Assembly: GCF_000744255.1 (NCBI RefSeq)
Contig: NZ_JQLO01000001.1
Span: forward strand, 2,294,001 to 2,358,000
DNA from: Carnobacterium divergens DSM 20623
Lineage (GTDB): Bacteria; Bacillota; Bacilli; Lactobacillales; Carnobacteriaceae
Reading direction: 5' to 3'
DNA length: 64,000 bases
The position numbers and the translations under genes are program-made. Below the pieces are notes generated by a model. That model was not told the DNA's origin and searched no databases. It saw only the letters and a list, made by a program, of their open reading frames with translations. Of this stretch, positions 1-8,096 are shown piece after piece (the first letter of the stretch is position 1; the number at the start of each line of letters is the position of its first letter).

Positions 1-347
1 TGCCCTAAACCACGCCCCGACATCTTAGCTACTGGAATATCTAAAGCCGCCACTAAAGGAGCTAAAACAAGGGTTGTCGTGTCACCCACGCCACCTGTTG
101 AATGTTTGTCTACTTTAATTCCTTCGATTGCAGATAAATCAATGGTTTCGCCAGAATTTACAATTGCCATTGTTAAATCAGCGCGTTCACGATCTGTCAT
201 ATCTTGGAAATAAATCGCCATTGCTAATGCACTTGCTTGATAATCAGGAATCGAACCGTCTGTATATCCATTAATAAAAAATTGAATTTCTTCAGTTGTT
301 AATTCTTTGCCATCTCTTTTTTTCTCAATAACATCTACCATTCTCAT
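1..347 (-). CDS. pdp: Pyrimidine-nucleoside phosphorylase, N-terminal part (cut by window edge)
   Basis: Phosphorolysis of uridine, thymidine and deoxyuridine to base plus (deoxy)ribose-1-phosphate, in the cytoplasm. Only the first 115 or so residues are inside the window. They begin [10 protein letters not shown] and contain the glycosyltransferase-family-3 helical domain, then [17 protein letters not shown], the phosphate-binding signature of this family. I place the start at the ATG whose last base is 347, because the B. subtilis protein begins MRMVD and a GGTGA ribosome binding site sits at the right distance. An in-frame ATG four codons upstream is possible. It follows deoC on the same strand, as in the dra-nupC-pdp operon, but nupC is absent between them. 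Confidence 0.93.
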   Translation of the reverse strand, partial: MRMVDVIEKKRDGKELTTEEIQFFINGYTDGSIPDYQASALAMAIYFQDMTDRERADLTMAIVNSGETIDLSAIEGIKVDKHSTGGVGDTTTLVLAPLVAALDIPVAKMSGRGLG

Positions 348-438
348 GTTCTTCACCATTCCATTCTTCTTTTATTGTCCTAATTAGAGGACTAAAGTTA
401 TTTGTACTGCATGTTGAATACGGTTACTTTTTATTGTT

Positions 439-479
439 GATGGAAAGATAGGTAGCTTAATACTCCCTATCTTTTCATC
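439..479 (-). terminator. Stem-loop between deoC and pdp
   Basis: A long imperfect hairpin (arms 439-452 and 465-479, core GATAGG/CCTATC) lies directly after the deoC stop. There is no uninterrupted U tract, so it may be a partial terminator or an RNA-processing/stability element that sets the deoC:pdp ratio. This role is inferred from position. Confidence 0.45.
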
Positions 480-488
480 ATTTTATTT

Positions 489-1160
489 TTAGTAGCCGTC
501 TGTTTTAGCTTGTTTGTCATTTGTTACGATTGCAACACTTGCACTTGCACCAATTCTTGAAGCTCCTGCTTTAATCATTGCATCTACATCTTCTGTTGTA
601 CGGATTCCGCCTGATGCCTTCACTCCAATAGTTGGTCCAACGGTTTTACGCATCAAAGCGATATCTGCTGCTGTCGCGCCACCAGTTGAGAAACCAGTCG
701 ATGTTTTAACAAAATCGGCTCCTGCTTCAACAGATAATTCAGAAGCACGGATTTTTTCTTCGTCTGTTAACAAACATGTTTCAAGAATAACTTTCACTAA
801 AGCTTTTCCGTTAGCTGCATTAACAACGGCTTTAATATCATTTAATACGGTTGCTTCGTCCCCTGATTTTAAAGCTCCTACGTTAATTACCATATCAACT
901 TCAGTTGCGCCATTTTTAATTGCATCTTCTGTTTCGAACGCTTTTGTTGCAGAAGTATTTGCGCCTAATGGAAAACCGATAACGGTACAAATGTCAACAC
1001 CTGTGCCCGCTAATTCTTTACTTGCAAGTGCTACCCAATATGGATTTAAACATACGGATGCAAATTTGTATTCTTTTGCTTCTTCAATTATTTTTAAAAC
1101 CGCTTCTTTTGTTGCTTCTGGTTTTAAAAGTGTGTGATCAATCATTTTTGCTACGTTCAT
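489..1160 (-). CDS. deoC: Deoxyribose-phosphate aldolase
   Basis: Cleaves 2-deoxyribose-5-phosphate into glyceraldehyde-3-phosphate and acetaldehyde, the last step of deoxynucleoside catabolism. The 223-residue TIM barrel begins [17 protein letters not shown]. It carries the Schiff-base lysine in the strand [16 protein letters not shown] and a second active-site lysine in [11 protein letters not shown]-like GVKASGG. The start is the ATG ending at 1160, preceded by AGGAG at 8 nt; a GTG three codons upstream overlaps that site and is less likely. It is the first gene of the deoC-pdp unit and has its own promoter and a DeoR-type operator upstream. Confidence 0.96.
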   Translation of the reverse strand: MNVAKMIDHTLLKPEATKEAVLKIIEEAKEYKFASVCLNPYWVALASKELAGTGVDICTVIGFPLGANTSATKAFETEDAIKNGATEVDMVINVGALKSGDEATVLNDIKAVVNAANGKALVKVILETCLLTDEEKIRASELSVEAGADFVKTSTGFSTGGATAADIALMRKTVGPTIGVKASGGIRTTEDVDAMIKAGASRIGASASVAIVTNDKQAKTDGY

Positions 1161-1191
1161 TTGTATCACTCCTAGTTCGATTTATATTTTT

Positions 1192-1220
1192 ATTATAACC
1201 TTTCTTTGAACATATGTAAA
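1192..1220 (-). promoter_or_regulatory. deoC promoter
   Basis: On the minus strand, -35 TTTACA (1215-1220) is followed by a 17-bp spacer and -10 TATAAT (1192-1197). The start codon is about 30 nt further on. It overlaps the DeoR-like operator. Confidence 0.8.
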
Positions 1221-1243
1221 ACATAATATGAAATTATGTTCAA
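1206..1243. promoter_or_regulatory. DeoR-type operator dyads
   Basis: Two nested inverted repeats overlap the deoC -35 region. TTGAACATA at 1206-1214 is mirrored by a second half ending at 1243. AACATAAT (1220-1227) and ATTATGTT (1233-1240) form a perfect dyad with a 5-bp centre. DeoR of B. subtilis binds a palindrome plus a direct half-repeat at the same place in dra-nupC-pdp. The match here is by position and architecture. Confidence 0.65.
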
Positions 1244-1376
1244 TTTCTTTTTAGCTAATACTAACACCGAAAAATTTAAAGCCAATATTACTAAATTAAT
1301 GACTTTTTCGTTCTTTCGTGTTACAAGTATCTACAGCCTATCTAGGAAAACAAGCTCATTGCTTATGTTTTTTCAT

Positions 1377-1435
1377 AAAAAAAAAAAAATTGGCTAGTAA
1401 GTTTAGAGATCAGTATCTCAATCTTTACCAGTCAA
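1377..1435 (-). terminator. deoR terminator
   Basis: A hairpin at 1390-1435 (outer stem TTGACTGGTAA / TTACTAGCCAA on the minus strand, inner stem GAGAT/ATCTC) is followed by a run of 13 T on the minus strand. It ends the deoR transcript. Confidence 0.8.
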
Positions 1436-1508
1436 TTTATTTTTATAGATCGCTTAAAAAGTAAGTGGCTCTTTTTTGCATATACTAAAAATAGATGAAC
1501 TAAGTTTT

Positions 1509-2447
1509 TTAATAGGCTAATAATTCTGCAGCCGTAAATTGATCAATAATTAATACATTCGCATAATTTCCAACTAAAGCACCATTAATTGCTTCGACTT
1601 TTCGCTCGCCACCCGCAACTAAAATAGACTGCTCTTTCTTACGCAAGTCTGCTAATTCTATCCCAATTGTTCGTTGGTTAATCTCTTTATCACTAATATT
1701 GCCTTTTTTATCAAAAAAGCGTGAACAAATATCGCCAACAGCATTCTCTTTTAGAAAATGAACTTCTTGATTGTTAAAGTAACCTAGTCGAAATAACAAT
1801 GCTTCATCACGAACTGTTCCTACCGTAAACATGGCAATCGTCGCTTTTTTACCCATTTCAATGATCTGATGGATATGGCGATCTTGCTCCACTAGTTCTT
1901 TAGCCACAACATTATCCAATACCACTGGTAATGGCAAATTACGTGCTGTCGTTTGAAATCCTTCAGCAAATAGCGCCAACGTTTCATTTGCATAATTGTT
2001 CACGTCTGAATGACTAATGCTGCCTTTTAATTGTACAACTTCCACACCTTTTACTTGCTGTGGTGTTATTTTCCTAGCAATTTCGTACATTGTTGTTCCC
2101 CAACTTACACCTAAAATATCACCATTTTTAACATGGGATTCTAGGTATTCAGCAGCGAACTTACTAATGTATTCTGTGATGATTTGGTACTTTGCTGTTG
2201 GTGAAAAAACAACATGAGCCTCTAATAAATTGTACTTCTCTTTGATTTTATTTCCTAATGTTTCAAGATCAGCAAAAGGATCGGTTACTTTGATTTGCAC
2301 AAAGCCTTTTTCTTTTGCATACGTGAGCAGTCTGGATACTGTCGGTCTAGAAATTTTTAGTTTGGTTGCAATTTCTTGTTGGCTAAAATCAGATTGATAG
2401 TAAAGTCTTGCAACTTCAATGCTCAGCTGTTGTTTTTCTTTTTCCAC
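1509..2447 (-). CDS. deoR: Deoxyribonucleoside regulator DeoR (SorC family)
   Basis: Repressor of deoxynucleoside catabolism. An N-terminal helix-turn-helix (about residues 20-50, FSQQEIATKLKISRPTVSRLL) is followed by a SorC-type sugar-phosphate-binding domain (about 55-312, with GDILGVSWGTTMYEIA and the C-terminal ADLRKKEQSILVAGGERK). At 312 residues it matches the length of B. subtilis DeoR and is similar along the whole chain. Its inducer is expected to be deoxyribose-5-phosphate, the substrate of the neighbouring deoC. The start is a GTG at 2447 with a weak GTGGGA site upstream. It lies directly upstream of deoC-pdp in the same direction, with its own terminator. Confidence 0.93.
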   Translation of the reverse strand: MEKEKQQLSIEVARLYYQSDFSQQEIATKLKISRPTVSRLLTYAKEKGFVQIKVTDPFADLETLGNKIKEKYNLLEAHVVFSPTAKYQIITEYISKFAAEYLESHVKNGDILGVSWGTTMYEIARKITPQQVKGVEVVQLKGSISHSDVNNYANETLALFAEGFQTTARNLPLPVVLDNVVAKELVEQDRHIHQIIEMGKKATIAMFTVGTVRDEALLFRLGYFNNQEVHFLKENAVGDICSRFFDKKGNISDKEINQRTIGIELADLRKKEQSILVAGGERKVEAINGALVGNYANVLIIDQFTAAELLAY

Positions 2448-2560
2448 GACTCAAATCCCACTTTCTATTTTCTTATTATCTTATAATTATCGCAAAAAAA
2501 GACTGATAAAACAAATCAAAAAAGAAATTTCAATCTTTTTAATCACGACAGCCACTCATA

Positions 2561-2588
2561 AAAAAAAGCAACGCTTGATAACGTTACT
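2561..2588 (-). terminator. Terminator after the first phosphatase gene
   Basis: Short hairpin (minus strand AGTAACG, 8-nt loop, CGTTGCT) followed by seven T, 13 nt after the stop of the phosphatase at 2602. Confidence 0.75.
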
Positions 2589-2601
2589 TTTCTTTATTCT
2601 T

Positions 2602-3357
2602 CTAAGCTTCTAAATAAAGTGATCTTAATTGACTCACTTTTTCTTTATCGAAGTCTAAAGCTTGTTCAGCATAATTTAGAACCGTTTCATACTGATCTTT
2701 AATTAAGGAAAAAGCATAATCTAAATATGCTGGTTTTACATACAAAGCTGTTGACAAAGCAGCTATTTCTTCCTCATCCATTCCCTTATCTCTAAAGGTA
2801 TCCAATAACTGATCGTTGGCTTGTTTTCTTTCTGTATTTGTTAGTAAAAAATCGTTCATAATCTCCTCTTCTGGAACTCCTAGCAAAGCTAAAATTAAAG
2901 CTGCTGCGTAACCAGTACGATCTTTTCCTGCAAAACAATGAAATACGGTAGAACCTGTTTTGTTCGCAACAATAATTTCCATAAATTCTTTAAATCCCTC
3001 TTGCGCCCCTGGGTTTAAAATCAAATCTGTATAAACTTCTTTCATATGATTATCTACTGCATCAATTGATTTTAATCGAGCAAAATCTTCTAGGGATGAA
3101 TTTTTAGCACCCATTTTCCCTAAAATATCAAGATTAATGTAAGCTGCTTTTGGAATTTTTGTATCTGGAGACTGCTGAATTTCAAATTCTCTTCTAAAAT
3201 CAACAATTGTTGCCAGCTTATAATCATTTATCAGCTCATTGACTGTTTGACTGCTTAAATTTGATAAATCACCTGAACGCAAAAGTTTACGATGTTTGAT
3301 TGTTTTTCCATCTTCTGTTTTTAATCCACCTAAATCTCTAAAATTTGTAACTTCCAT
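2602..3357 (-). CDS. Tyrosine-phosphatase-like protein (Y_phosphatase3 type), partner of an organophosphate carrier
   Basis: 251-residue enzyme of the bacterial dual-specificity/LipA-like phosphatase group. The catalytic P-loop is visible as HCFAGKDRTGY with Cys141 and Arg147 (HCX5R). The family N-terminal signature NFRDLGGL is at residues 5-12, and RSGDLSNLS follows. There is no signal peptide, so it acts in the cytoplasm. It lies 16 nt after the MFS carrier gene and is almost certainly co-transcribed with it. Family members dephosphorylate phosphotyrosine peptides or phospholipid headgroups. The operon context suggests a small phosphorylated metabolite brought in by the carrier, but that is inference. 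A second, longer paralogue is at 5011-6057. Confidence 0.85.
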   Translation of the reverse strand: MEVTNFRDLGGLKTEDGKTIKHRKLLRSGDLSNLSSQTVNELINDYKLATIVDFRREFEIQQSPDTKIPKAAYINLDILGKMGAKNSSLEDFARLKSIDAVDNHMKEVYTDLILNPGAQEGFKEFMEIIVANKTGSTVFHCFAGKDRTGYAAALILALLGVPEEEIMNDFLLTNTERKQANDQLLDTFRDKGMDEEEIAALSTALYVKPAYLDYAFSLIKDQYETVLNYAEQALDFDKEKVSQLRSLYLEA

Positions 3358-3373
3358 CCTGCTTCACCCTTTC

Positions 3374-4762
3374 TTATACTTCTATTTTAGCTTGTCGAAT
3401 TCGTTTTTCTTCTGCAAATGCAACCGTTCCTAATAATACAATAATAATCACAACAGCGATATAGAAAATAATAAATGTATCACCCCACCCATGAAGAACT
3501 GTATTAAATAACTTCACACCTGCTTGAGTTGGATCTGAAATTTTTGCTAGTAAAATTTTTGCCATTGAATCACCAAACAAATACGCAAATGCTCCTAGCA
3601 ATCCACCTGCGACAACCGTTGCTTTTTTAGGGACAAAACCAAGCATTGAGATATTGATCAATAATTGTGGACCAAAAATCATCATCCCCAACATAAACAA
3701 TGATCCATTAATAATCAATTCAGTCGTCCCAAATTGATAACCAATAATCCCAATCGGTAATAAAAAACTACTGATCGTTGCAACTAATGCTGGACGTCCC
3801 TTTAAGAAATCAGAAATATATCCCCAAGCTAAGCAGCCTACTAGCGCACCCATTTCAAAGTAAAAAATCGTATTCGCTGCTGCTTCATTGCTAAAGTTCA
3901 AGTGTTCCGTGACATACAATGGTGCCCAATTATCAATTCCAATTCTCACGATGTACACAAAAACGTTCGACACACACAATAACCAAATCCAAGGATTCGT
4001 TAAAAGGTATTTTTTGAAAATTTGCCATTTTGTCATATCTTCTGCTTCTTGATTTGCTTCTTCAACAGGCTCTTCAAAGATTTCTTCGCTAGATGCCCAG
4101 CCTAAATCCTCTGGACGGTTTTTTCCAATAAAAAAAGTAATCACAGCAATTACACCCGCAACAACAGCGGGCAAAATAAACATCCCGGCTACATTTCCTT
4201 TAAAGAATGTTTGCGCACACCAGATAGCAAAAATTCCCGCTAAGCCGCCGCCAATATTATGCGATGCATTCCATAAACCAATATATCGTCCTCGATTTTT
4301 CTTAGTCGTCCATTGCGTAATAACAGAAGCACAACTAGGTCCACCAACACATTGAAAGAGACCATTCAATGACCAAAGTACAACAATCCAGCCAAGTGGT
4401 ACATGATTCATCGTAAATAGAAAACCCATACATAAAACAGTTAGAGAAGATAAAAATAAAAGCACAGATAAAATTTTCTTCGTATTCTTTCCATCAACAA
4501 TGTAGCCTAAAATAAACTTACCAAAACCATAGACAATTGAAAAAGTGAAACCAATATAGCCTAAATCAGTAGTAGTAAACCCTAACTGGCTTTTTAATAA
4601 TGGCTGCGCTGCTTTAAAATTATTCCGAATCAAATACATAGTGATATAAATCATCACCACTACAAAAAACGGTTTCATAAATTCTTTAAACCAACGTTTC
4701 CGCTGTTCTGAAATGGTTAATGTACTTTTTGGAACAGGAACATTTTTTAGAAAATCTAACAT
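3374..4762 (-). CDS. Organophosphate:phosphate antiporter-type MFS transporter (UhpC/GlpT-like)
   Basis: 462-residue membrane protein with about 12 transmembrane segments and a central acidic cytoplasmic loop (EEIFEEPVEEANQEAED). The N-terminus, RWFKEFMKPFFVVVMIYITM, and the following YLIRNNFKAAQPLLK carry the conserved arginine-bearing first helix of the OPA family, which exchanges hexose phosphates or glycerol-3-phosphate for phosphate. The start is the ATG at 4762 with AAGGA 7 nt upstream; a TTG one codon earlier is possible. It forms an operon with the phosphatase downstream and is driven by a promoter overlapped by a cre site. The substrate is not evident from sequence. Confidence 0.85.
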   Translation of the reverse strand: MLDFLKNVPVPKSTLTISEQRKRWFKEFMKPFFVVVMIYITMYLIRNNFKAAQPLLKSQLGFTTTDLGYIGFTFSIVYGFGKFILGYIVDGKNTKKILSVLLFLSSLTVLCMGFLFTMNHVPLGWIVVLWSLNGLFQCVGGPSCASVITQWTTKKNRGRYIGLWNASHNIGGGLAGIFAIWCAQTFFKGNVAGMFILPAVVAGVIAVITFFIGKNRPEDLGWASSEEIFEEPVEEANQEAEDMTKWQIFKKYLLTNPWIWLLCVSNVFVYIVRIGIDNWAPLYVTEHLNFSNEAAANTIFYFEMGALVGCLAWGYISDFLKGRPALVATISSFLLPIGIIGYQFGTTELIINGSLFMLGMMIFGPQLLINISMLGFVPKKATVVAGGLLGAFAYLFGDSMAKILLAKISDPTQAGVKLFNTVLHGWGDTFIIFYIAVVIIIVLLGTVAFAEEKRIRQAKIEV

Positions 4763-4838
4763 CAAGCATCCTTCTTTCTACTTTTTGTATTTTTTCTATC
4801 AGCTGATAAACTCTTAAAGATAACATTTTCTATTTAAT

Positions 4839-4875
4839 AATATAGCACCCCTTCGCACAAATGTAAACGCATACT
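4839..4875 (-). promoter_or_regulatory. Promoter of the OPA carrier-phosphatase operon with overlapping cre site
   Basis: Minus strand: -35 TTTACA (4862-4867), 17-bp spacer, -10 TATATT (4839-4844). On the plus strand TGTAAACGCATACT (4862-4875) matches the CcpA cre consensus TGWAANCGNTNWCA at 12 of 14 positions and covers the -35 box, predicting carbon catabolite repression. Confidence 0.75.
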
Positions 4876-4954
4876 TGAAATTAATTTCATAAAATAACCA
4901 AATAATTGGGAATTTTTTTTTATACTATATGTGTAATTTTATTTAAAATAACAA

Positions 4955-4997
4955 AAATAAACTACTGAGTTTTTAGATACTCTAGCAGTTTATTTTC
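4955..4997 (-). terminator. Terminator of the sigma-54 PTS operon
   Basis: Strong hairpin with 16-bp arms (4955-4970 and 4982-4997; AAATAAACT.../...AGTTTATTT) followed by a T-rich stretch on the minus strand. It separates the PTS-phosphatase operon from the OPA carrier operon. Confidence 0.8.
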
Positions 4998-5010
4998 TAC
5001 TTGGTTCTTT

Positions 5011-6057
5011 TTAGACTAAATACAAAGACCTTAATGACTTAATTTCCTCTTGCGAAATCTTTAATCCTTCTTGAACAAACTGATCAAAACTTCCATAAAT
5101 TTCTTTAATTGCTTCAAATGTAGCCGCCAAATATTCAGGTTCTGAAGACGTTAATGCCCGTAAATTATCTAATACCTCTTTATCTTCAGTATATTTTTTA
5201 TAAAGTTTCATCCGACTGGCGATATGTTCTTTACGATACTCGTCTGTTAAAAAGAAATCTGTTGCTACATCTTTTTCAGAAACACCCAATAATAATAAAA
5301 TGACAGCAACACCAAATCCAGTTCGGTCTTTTCCACCTTTACAATGTTGTAAAATAGGTGTATTTTCTTCTTTCAAGTGAAGCTGAATCACTTTACGATA
5401 AACGGTTAAAGATTGTGGGGATAAAACAAATTGACGATATTGTTCAATCATATTGGCTTTTAGTTTCTTGATTTTTGCTCGGCCTTCAACTGTTTCTAAC
5501 ATTTCTTTAAATGAATGCTTTTGATGCATTGCAACACTTTTTTCAGAAGTATTTGAGGCAATTGCAGCCATATCCGCATTGGGATCTAAGTGATAAAACG
5601 TAGCTTCTGACCATTCCCTATCAGGATTAGCCTCTCGTTCTGCTTCATTACGGTAATCAATCACGGTTTTAATACCTAATTGGTTTTGAATGTACTCAAG
5701 ATCTTGCGAAGTTAGTTGAGACAAGACATCTGACCGATACAATTTACCAAAAACAACATTTTTCCCATCAGATCCCTGCCAACCTCCATAATCTCGAAAA
5801 TTAACGGTTCCTTCTAAATCAACTAAACCTTCCCGAGTAAAAAATTCTGTTCCATTTTTCAATAATACTCGGAAAAAATAAATTGGAAATTCTGCTTTGA
5901 TTTTAATAAAATCTTGTTTTTCAGCTATTTGTAACACTTTCGTTTCATTATTAGGCTCTGTACCAATCCATAACTGATAAATATCGCTGCTAAAACTCGA
6001 CCAATCAATCGTTAAAATTTTATTTTCGCGTGTTACAATTAATTTTGGATAGTTCAA
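5011..6057 (-). CDS. Tyrosine-phosphatase-like protein with N-terminal extension, last gene of the PTS operon
   Basis: 348-residue cytoplasmic phosphatase of the same family as the protein at 2602. Residues 1 to about 80 form an extra beta-rich domain, possibly Ig-like, absent from the shorter paralogue. The phosphatase domain starts at GTVNFRDYGGW (about 83-93), has YRSDVLSQLTSQDL, and carries the P-loop HCKGGKDRTGF with Cys239 and Arg245. It begins 18 nt after the EIIC gene and ends at a terminator, so it belongs to the sigma-54-driven PTS transcript. PTS operons of this type normally end in a phospho-glycosidase, which is missing here. The phosphatase may process the imported sugar phosphate, though it could instead be regulatory. 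Confidence 0.85.
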   Translation of the reverse strand: MNYPKLIVTRENKILTIDWSSFSSDIYQLWIGTEPNNETKVLQIAEKQDFIKIKAEFPIYFFRVLLKNGTEFFTREGLVDLEGTVNFRDYGGWQGSDGKNVVFGKLYRSDVLSQLTSQDLEYIQNQLGIKTVIDYRNEAEREANPDREWSEATFYHLDPNADMAAIASNTSEKSVAMHQKHSFKEMLETVEGRAKIKKLKANMIEQYRQFVLSPQSLTVYRKVIQLHLKEENTPILQHCKGGKDRTGFGVAVILLLLGVSEKDVATDFFLTDEYRKEHIASRMKLYKKYTEDKEVLDNLRALTSSEPEYLAATFEAIKEIYGSFDQFVQEGLKISQEEIKSLRSLYLV

Positions 6058-6075
6058 AAAATCCCTCCTAACTTC

Positions 6076-7338
6076 CTATGACTCTTTTTCAAAAACTGCC
6101 TCTGCTTTTACTTTATTTGTATCTAGCATACCGACAAATGGTAGATAAATAAGAATGGATACCACCAATAAAACGACATTTAGCACAACTAACTGCCAAC
6201 CACCCATAAAGATTCCTTTGACAATCTCAGGCATACCTGTTGGCACCATAACGCCGTTTAAACGAGGCACCCAGCCCGCTGCAATAGCAAAATAAGAAAT
6301 CACGATATTCACCATCGGAGCACCAATCATCGGAACTAAGATATACGGGTTTAAAATCATTGGAACACCAAATTTCAGTGGCTCACTAATTCCAAAAACA
6401 GCTGGCAATAACCCTAAACGTCCGACTGTTTTTAACTGGGTACTTTTGGTTTTAAAGGCTAATAAAATGGCAAAGGCTAAATTGTGTGCGCCTTTTTGTT
6501 GCATGATAAAAGACATTGTCACAATATACGGTAACGGTGAGCCTGCATTAAATGCGTTTAAATTGGCTAAATCTAATGGATAATAAACCGCATATAAAAT
6601 AGCCATTGTCGCCATTGAACCGTGAATTCCCAAAAACCATAAAAATTGCATTAAGAAAACTAAAACCAATGCTGCTGGTAAATTCGCGCCTAGTTTTTGC
6701 AATGGACCTTGAATCAATTGAATAATCAAGTCATGGGCATTTCCATAGGCAGTCAGTGCCACTAATTGACTGATCACTACAAAAATAACTGCAATGACAA
6801 TACCTGGAATCAAACTATTAAAAGAATTGCTAACTGTTGGAGGAACGCTTTCAGGAAGCTTGATTTCCCATTTCTGGTCTAAAATTAATACGTAAATACG
6901 ACTTGCAATTAAACTTACAATAATGGCAACAAATAATCCTTGTGAACCTAGATACTGCATGTTTAATGTTTGAATTTTCTCATCAAATATCGTAATCGGT
7001 GTTACAACAAAGAAGGCCATTAAACTCAGAATCCCCCCCATTGCACCATCTTTATCAAATGAATCTGCTAATTTATACCCTATCATATAAGCCGCATAAA
7101 TCGCAATCAGACCCGTTGTAATTCCATATGGAATATTAATCGCCTTTGCAATCCCCGTTGACGTAATGAAGCTTTGATAGCCTTTTATCGGCAGTGCATA
7201 TAACAACGAAGACATCGCGCCAACAATCATTAATGGAAATAATGTCATCAAACCATCAGACAGGGCTTGAATGTACCGATTACTGGTGAATTTCCCCATC
7301 ACTACTTGCATGTTTTCTTGTATTTTAGCCCATTTCAT
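6076..7338 (-). CDS. PTS EIIC component, lactose/cellobiose family
   Basis: 420-residue integral membrane permease of the Lac/cellobiose EIIC family with about ten transmembrane segments. It begins MKWAKIQENMQVVMGKFTSN and has the conserved substrate-site region GIHGSMATMAIL and the GISEPLKFGVP motif, whose glutamate takes part in sugar phosphorylation. The gene follows EIIA with a 3-nt gap and precedes a phosphatase. The sugar cannot be read from the sequence; the family handles beta-glucosides, cellobiose, lactose and chitobiose. Confidence 0.9.
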   Translation of the reverse strand: MKWAKIQENMQVVMGKFTSNRYIQALSDGLMTLFPLMIVGAMSSLLYALPIKGYQSFITSTGIAKAINIPYGITTGLIAIYAAYMIGYKLADSFDKDGAMGGILSLMAFFVVTPITIFDEKIQTLNMQYLGSQGLFVAIIVSLIASRIYVLILDQKWEIKLPESVPPTVSNSFNSLIPGIVIAVIFVVISQLVALTAYGNAHDLIIQLIQGPLQKLGANLPAALVLVFLMQFLWFLGIHGSMATMAILYAVYYPLDLANLNAFNAGSPLPYIVTMSFIMQQKGAHNLAFAILLAFKTKSTQLKTVGRLGLLPAVFGISEPLKFGVPMILNPYILVPMIGAPMVNIVISYFAIAAGWVPRLNGVMVPTGMPEIVKGIFMGGWQLVVLNVVLLVVSILIYLPFVGMLDTNKVKAEAVFEKES

Positions 7339-7341
7339 TTT

Positions 7342-7653
7342 TTAATTCCCCCTCATCTTGTCATATAACCCAACAAATTTATCTGCTAAATCACGAACCG
7401 TCATGGCGTTCATTAAATGGTCTTGCCCGTGAATCAAAAGCAATGTCACTTCGACCCTTTCGCCACTAGCTTCTTTTGTAAGTAACGCTGTTTGACCGTT
7501 ATGGGCCTCATTTAATTTTTCATTGGCTTCTTCTAATTTTGCTTTTGCTTCTTGAATTTCACCTGATTGAGCTATGTCAATTGCTTCCATCGCTAAACTT
7601 CTTGCATTTCCTGCCCCTACAATAATCTGCATCACTGCCTGCTCTAAATTCAT
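7342..7653 (-). CDS. PTS EIIA component, lactose/cellobiose family
   Basis: 103-residue all-helical phosphocarrier. The phosphorylated histidine lies in LLLIHGQDHLMNAMTVRDLA, the signature of the LacA/CelC family. It accepts phosphate from HPr and passes it to the EIIB encoded 14 nt upstream. It is the second gene of the EIIB-EIIA-EIIC-phosphatase operon. Confidence 0.92.
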   Translation of the reverse strand: MNLEQAVMQIIVGAGNARSLAMEAIDIAQSGEIQEAKAKLEEANEKLNEAHNGQTALLTKEASGERVEVTLLLIHGQDHLMNAMTVRDLADKFVGLYDKMRGN

Positions 7654-7667
7654 CGTATCTCTCCTTT

Positions 7668-7985
7668 TTATTTTCTGACTAAATGAATTGCTTCGTTTAA
7701 TATTTTTTCACCATTTATCATGCCGTAATCGACACTATTAATAACAACGATTGGAAAACCTTTATCTGCGTACTGTTCTTCGATCTTCTTCTTCATATAC
7801 ATTACTTGCGGGCCTAGTAATAAAATATCCGTTTCATCTGCTAATTTTTTAAACTTGCTTTCTGCTGAAGCCACGATACGAATCGTATCATTAGGATAAA
7901 ATTGGGTAGCCGCTTTTTGCATTTTTTGAACTAAAATACTTGTAGACATTCCACCTGCACATACAAGCGTTATTTTGATTTCCAT
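7668..7985 (-). CDS. PTS EIIB component, lactose/cellobiose family
   Basis: 105-residue phosphocarrier with the active-site cysteine in LVCAGGMSTSILVQKM (Cys10), typical of Lac-family EIIB. It is the first gene of the operon; GGGGAG lies just upstream of the ATG at 7985. Transcription should begin about 30 nt upstream, from the sigma-54 promoter at 8024-8039. Confidence 0.93.
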   Translation of the reverse strand: MEIKITLVCAGGMSTSILVQKMQKAATQFYPNDTIRIVASAESKFKKLADETDILLLGPQVMYMKKKIEEQYADKGFPIVVINSVDYGMINGEKILNEAIHLVRK

Positions 7986-8023
7986 CTTTATTCTCCCCTT
8001 TTTTGGTTGATACTAACTACTAT

Positions 8024-8039
8024 TGCAAAAAACGTGCCA
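8024..8039 (-). promoter_or_regulatory. Sigma-54 (RpoN) -24/-12 promoter of the PTS-phosphatase operon
   Basis: On the minus strand TGGCAC-N5-TTGCA (8039 down to 8024) matches the sigma-54 consensus TGGCACN5TTGCW at every defined base. Exactly 10 nt separate the invariant GG and GC. The adjacent gene encodes a sigma-54 activator with a GAFTGA-type loop, which makes the assignment very likely. Confidence 0.93.
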
Positions 8040-8096
8040 AGACACATTAAAAAGCACACAGCTCTGTTATTAGCCATGTGCTTTTGGATGTGTCTT
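8039..8096. promoter_or_regulatory. Large dyad upstream of the sigma-54 promoter (activator site and/or terminator)
   Basis: Two 20-bp arms (8039-8058 and 8077-8096) are complementary at 18 of 20 positions, with an 18-nt centre. The dyad starts inside the stop region of the activator gene and abuts the -24 box. It could terminate the activator transcript (a T6 run follows 7 nt later), serve as the enhancer-like binding site of the activator, or do both. Confidence 0.7.

Noticed and set aside
514-1137. Long plus-strand frame opposite deoC
   Set aside because: Antisense shadow of a well-conserved aldolase gene, with no start signal of its own.
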